Positions 57,005 to 59,200 of a stretch of DNA of 59,200 bases are shown piece after piece (within the stretch, counting starts at the first letter, position 1; each line of letters begins with the position of its first letter). This stretch comes from JAWLBR01 sp041687495 (GTDB taxonomy: Bacteria; Bacillota; Limnochordia; DTU087; JAAYGB01), in assembly GCA_041687495.1 (NCBI GenBank), contig JAWLBR010000007.1:1-59200 (forward strand), written 5' to 3'. Below the pieces are notes generated by a model, which saw only the letters and a list, made by a program, of their open reading frames with translations, did not search any database and had not been told where the DNA came from. Both the position numbers and the translations under genes were made by a program.

Positions 57005-57909
57005 TCATCCCGCTCCCCTTTCCGGTTCTGCGGTTCAAACCCTCTCCGAGATAGTTCTCTATGACGCACAAAAGTCTTGTAACCCAGATCCCGTGTCAAA
57101 TCCGCCAAATGGTTGGCAATGGCTACCGAGCGATGTTGTCCGCCGGTACAACCAATTCCGATGATCAGCTGGGGCTTGCCCTCCTTTTCGTACTGAGGCA
57201 AAAGAAACTCTACCAGATCGTCTAGTTTTTCCACAAACCGGTGAGTTATGGGCCATTGAAAGACATAGTCTTTGACTGATTGGTCATTGCCTGTAAACGG
57301 AGACAGCGACGGCACGTAGTGGGGATTGGGGAGAAACCGGACGTCCAACACCAAGTCGGCGTCAATGGGTACGCCGTGTTTAAACCCAAAGGACACGATA
57401 CTGACCTGCAGCTGACCTTCGTGGGACTGCATGAATCGGGAGGTGATCTGCTCGCGCAGCATGCGGGCTGTCATGTCCGTGGTGTCGATGATCACATCAG
57501 CTTTGCCCCGGATCTTTTCCAACCGTCGCCTTTCTTCTTCGATCCCCTGGACAATACTGCCTTCTGGCGCCAGTGGATGTCGGCGTCTAGTCTCCTTGAA
57601 GCGGCGCACGAGAGTTTCCATAGATGCCTCGAGGAAAAGGGTACTGTAGCTGAACCCGCTTCGCTCGATTTCCTCCAGCGCTTCGATGAGATGGTCGAAA
57701 AACTCTCCTCCGCGGATATCACATACTAGAGCTACCCGCTGCACGGCCCCTTGGGATTGCGACTGCTGACATAATTCGGCGAATTTGGGGATAAGAGCCG
57801 GAGGCAGGTTGTCAATGCAGAAAAAGCCCATGTCCTCAAAAGAACGGATGGCTTCAGTTTTCCCTGCCCCCGAGAGTCCAGTGACCAGAACGAATCTGAG
57901 ATTGTGCAT
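57001..57909 (-). CDS. rapZ: RNase adapter / nucleotide-binding protein RapZ (YvcJ)
   Basis: A 302-residue P-loop protein, ATG 57909 behind GAGAGGGGG. The Walker A loop FVLVTGLSGAGKTEAIRSFE is followed by DMGFFCIDNLPPALIPKFAE, VCDIRGGEFFDHLIEALEEI, FLEASMETLVRRFKETRRRH and, in the C-terminal domain, IIGIGCTGGQHRSVAIANHL. In Escherichia coli RapZ controls glmS mRNA turnover; in Bacillus YvcJ binds nucleotides and its role is less clear. The gene is upstream of yvcK as in most Bacillota. Confidence 0.97.
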   Translation of the reverse strand: MHNLRFVLVTGLSGAGKTEAIRSFEDMGFFCIDNLPPALIPKFAELCQQSQSQGAVQRVALVCDIRGGEFFDHLIEALEEIERSGFSYSTLFLEASMETLVRRFKETRRRHPLAPEGSIVQGIEEERRRLEKIRGKADVIIDTTDMTARMLREQITSRFMQSHEGQLQVSIVSFGFKHGVPIDADLVLDVRFLPNPHYVPSLSPFTGNDQSVKDYVFQWPITHRFVEKLDDLVEFLLPQYEKEGKPQLIIGIGCTGGQHRSVAIANHLADLTRDLGYKTFVRHRELSRRGFEPQNRKGERDE

Positions 57910-57993
57910 GGGTAAACCCCCTCTCTAAAAGTCCATATGTCTTGCCGGGGTCGGTCACATCAACTGGCAGGAGCATATATACCAAACGTTCGC

Positions 57994-58752
57994 TTACCAA
58001 GGCTGGTACCCCTTTTTGGTAACAGCGTTGCGAATGTCATCTGGCTGTAGGCCGGCTTTCTTGGCCATGGCAATGCCCTTTTCAAAGTCCCCGACTCGGT
58101 CGGGGGAGTGGGCGTCACTGCCGATCACAAACTTTGCTCCTTCCAATTTGGCCAGCCCGATGTACTCAGGGGTGGTGTGGTCGTGACTAGTGTTGATCTC
58201 CATTAGTGTATTGGTCTTGGCACAATGGCGAGCTAGCTCTTGAGTATCGATATCAACCCGCAGCCCCGGGTGGGTCAGGATGTCAATGGGATTGCGATGA
58301 AGGGCCTCGACCACAGCATGGGTGTTTGTCTCCCGCATACGCCTTTTCACCTTTTGGCTGTAGCGGCCTAGGATATTGGGCACGGTCACTTCAACTGCGT
58401 CCTGCAGCGATTTTGGGTTCACCAGAATATGGAGGCCGGCCTGAACTAAGTCTACCAATTCCGTATCTTCATCAGTGATGTCTAAGCGCCCGTCCTTGCT
58501 GAGGATGTTGGCCTCAACGCCAAGTAGACCTCGGACGTCTGGTACTATCCGCGATGCCTCTTGCAGCTCTCGACGAATGATGCGAAAACTCTCTGTGCCC
58601 TTGGTGCCAATCCCGAACATGTTGGCTGGCCCATGATCGCTGATGGCGATCTCCACCAGTCCCTTATCTGAAGCGGCCTTAATATTGTCTAGTACTGTGC
58701 CTTTGCCGTGGCTATGGGTGGTATGAGTGTGGTAATCCGCAACTATGCGCAT
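57994..58752 (-). CDS. PHP-domain phosphoesterase (YcdX/HisK-like)
   Basis: A 252-residue protein, ATG 58752 behind a GGAGGACACC sequence. PHP motifs are all present: IVADYHTHTTHSHGKGTVLD (HxH), EIAISDHGPANMFG, GVEANILSKDG, DILTHPGLRVDI, EINTSHDHT and FVIGSDAHSPDRVGDFE. These metal ligands fit a trinuclear phosphatase. Histidinol phosphatase or a nucleotide phosphoesterase are possible, and the substrate cannot be read from the sequence. It is the first gene of a PHP-rapZ-yvcK unit on the minus strand, in a position where whiA or trxB neighbours occur in other genomes. Confidence 0.9.
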   Translation of the reverse strand: MRIVADYHTHTTHSHGKGTVLDNIKAASDKGLVEIAISDHGPANMFGIGTKGTESFRIIRRELQEASRIVPDVRGLLGVEANILSKDGRLDITDEDTELVDLVQAGLHILVNPKSLQDAVEVTVPNILGRYSQKVKRRMRETNTHAVVEALHRNPIDILTHPGLRVDIDTQELARHCAKTNTLMEINTSHDHTTPEYIGLAKLEGAKFVIGSDAHSPDRVGDFEKGIAMAKKAGLQPDDIRNAVTKKGYQPW

Positions 58753-58925
58753 CGGTGTCCTCCTGGGAAGTAGAATCGGATGGCAATGGGTACTCTAGTG
58801 GCAGGAACTTGGTCCCATGGCAGGAATTGAATGACTAGCGGTAGATTCCTTCTTATCTATCGTTTCATTTTCCCGTTGTCTTTAAAGCTGGAAGATTGCA
58901 AAACACATCTAGGGTGGGTTAGCCA

Positions 58926-59200
58926 ATGTCCTTTTCCCAAGATACAAAGACTGAGTTGTCGCGACTGATGCCAGATGAGCCCTGCTGCCTAGTCAATGAG
59001 TTGAGCGGGATCTTGTACTATGCGGGAGCTGGGCCGAGCCTCACAGATGGGTTCGAGATAGCGGTGGGGAGCGCAGCCGTAGCAAGGAAGGCTTACTTGA
59101 TGCTAAAAAAGTTGGCTGATCTCACCGTAGCCGTGCGGGTTCGCAACAAGATTCGTTTTCAACAGGGACATACTTATCTTGTCTCTGTTTGGCCACAACG
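58926..59200 (+). CDS. whiA: WhiA-type DNA-binding protein, 3' end cut by window
   Basis: Ninety-one codons are visible, starting at ATG 58926 behind AGGGTGGG. The sequence SFSQDTKTELSRLMPDEPCC, LVNELSGILYYAGAG and the later AARKAYLMLKKL- and VRVRNKIRF-like parts match the N-terminal LAGLIDADG-like domain of WhiA. The C-terminal helix-turn-helix domain is beyond the window. WhiA is a sporulation/cell-division regulator in Actinobacteria and affects division and envelope in Bacillota. It is divergent from PHP-rapZ-yvcK rather than following yvcK in the same direction. Confidence 0.93.
   Translation, partial: MSFSQDTKTELSRLMPDEPCCLVNELSGILYYAGAGPSLTDGFEIAVGSAAVARKAYLMLKKLADLTVAVRVRNKIRFQQGHTYLVSVWPQ

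Noticed and set aside
1..59200. tRNA, rRNA, CRISPR, insertion sequence or prophage
   Set aside because: Intergenic regions were read for tRNA-like TTCRANNC arms, regularly spaced repeats, and transposase or integrase motifs. Nothing convincing was found apart from the weak maturase trace.

Overview
The window is a chromosomal stretch from what looks like a moderately GC-rich, spore-former-like member of the Bacillota (Firmicutes). The signs are a GlnR-type operator before glnA, a T-box leader on the ilv-leu operon, a SigB/F/G-type sigma factor, a GerMN protein, the yvcK-rapZ-whiA gene set, an FMN riboswitch on ribU, and strong purine-rich ribosome binding sites paired with many GTG and TTG starts. 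The lineage cannot be fixed further from the sequence alone. No rRNA, tRNA, CRISPR array, intact insertion sequence or prophage was seen.

Layout. 1-5.5 kb: exported beta-rich proteins, one behind tandem cyclic-di-GMP-I riboswitches; a GerMN protein whose ribosome binding site lies in a hairpin; and a DUF362 ferredoxin-like protein. 5.8-12 kb: a hybrid histidine kinase/diguanylate cyclase, flavodiiron protein FprA, UV endonuclease UvsE and a triple-LysM protein. 12.2-16.2 kb: a MarR regulator with a cysteine-rich tail and two operator-like inverted repeats, the Fe-S carrier Mrp, a permease/ATPase pair in which the ATPase has lost its nucleotide-binding motifs, and a thioesterase remnant. 16.4-21.6 kb: a sigma factor behind a structured leader, a DUF4384/PEGA protein, FMN riboswitch-ribU, two-subunit fumarase and a short flavodoxin-like protein.

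21.7-33.3 kb is a branched-chain amino acid region: ilvD, then a sigma-A promoter and T-box ahead of ilvB-ilvN-ilvC-leuA-leuC-leuD-leuB-cimA. Citramalate synthase and no threonine deaminase suggests isoleucine is made from pyruvate, with LeuCDB shared by both pathways. 33.4-40.6 kb holds envelope and housekeeping genes: an L,D-transpeptidase overlapping an orphan solute-binding-like protein, then glmM-acpS-nnrDE-alr. glnA faces this group across a bidirectional terminator.

42.4-53.5 kb has nadE followed by an alpha-glucan cluster: a glucodextranase-C-like membrane protein, debranching enzyme, GT4 glycosyltransferase, GH57 branching enzyme, DUF4912 protein, GH15 glucoamylase-like enzyme and an FG-GAP-like exported protein. 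53.6-59.2 kb holds the amino-sugar genes nagA-nagB, convergent with PHP-rapZ-yvcK, and a divergent whiA cut by the window end.

The most unusual items are the motif-less ABC ATPase in an intact two-gene unit, the MarR/Mrp unit with its operators, the riboswitch and hairpin elements that appear to cover ribosome binding sites, and the uncharacterised leader of the sigma factor gene.
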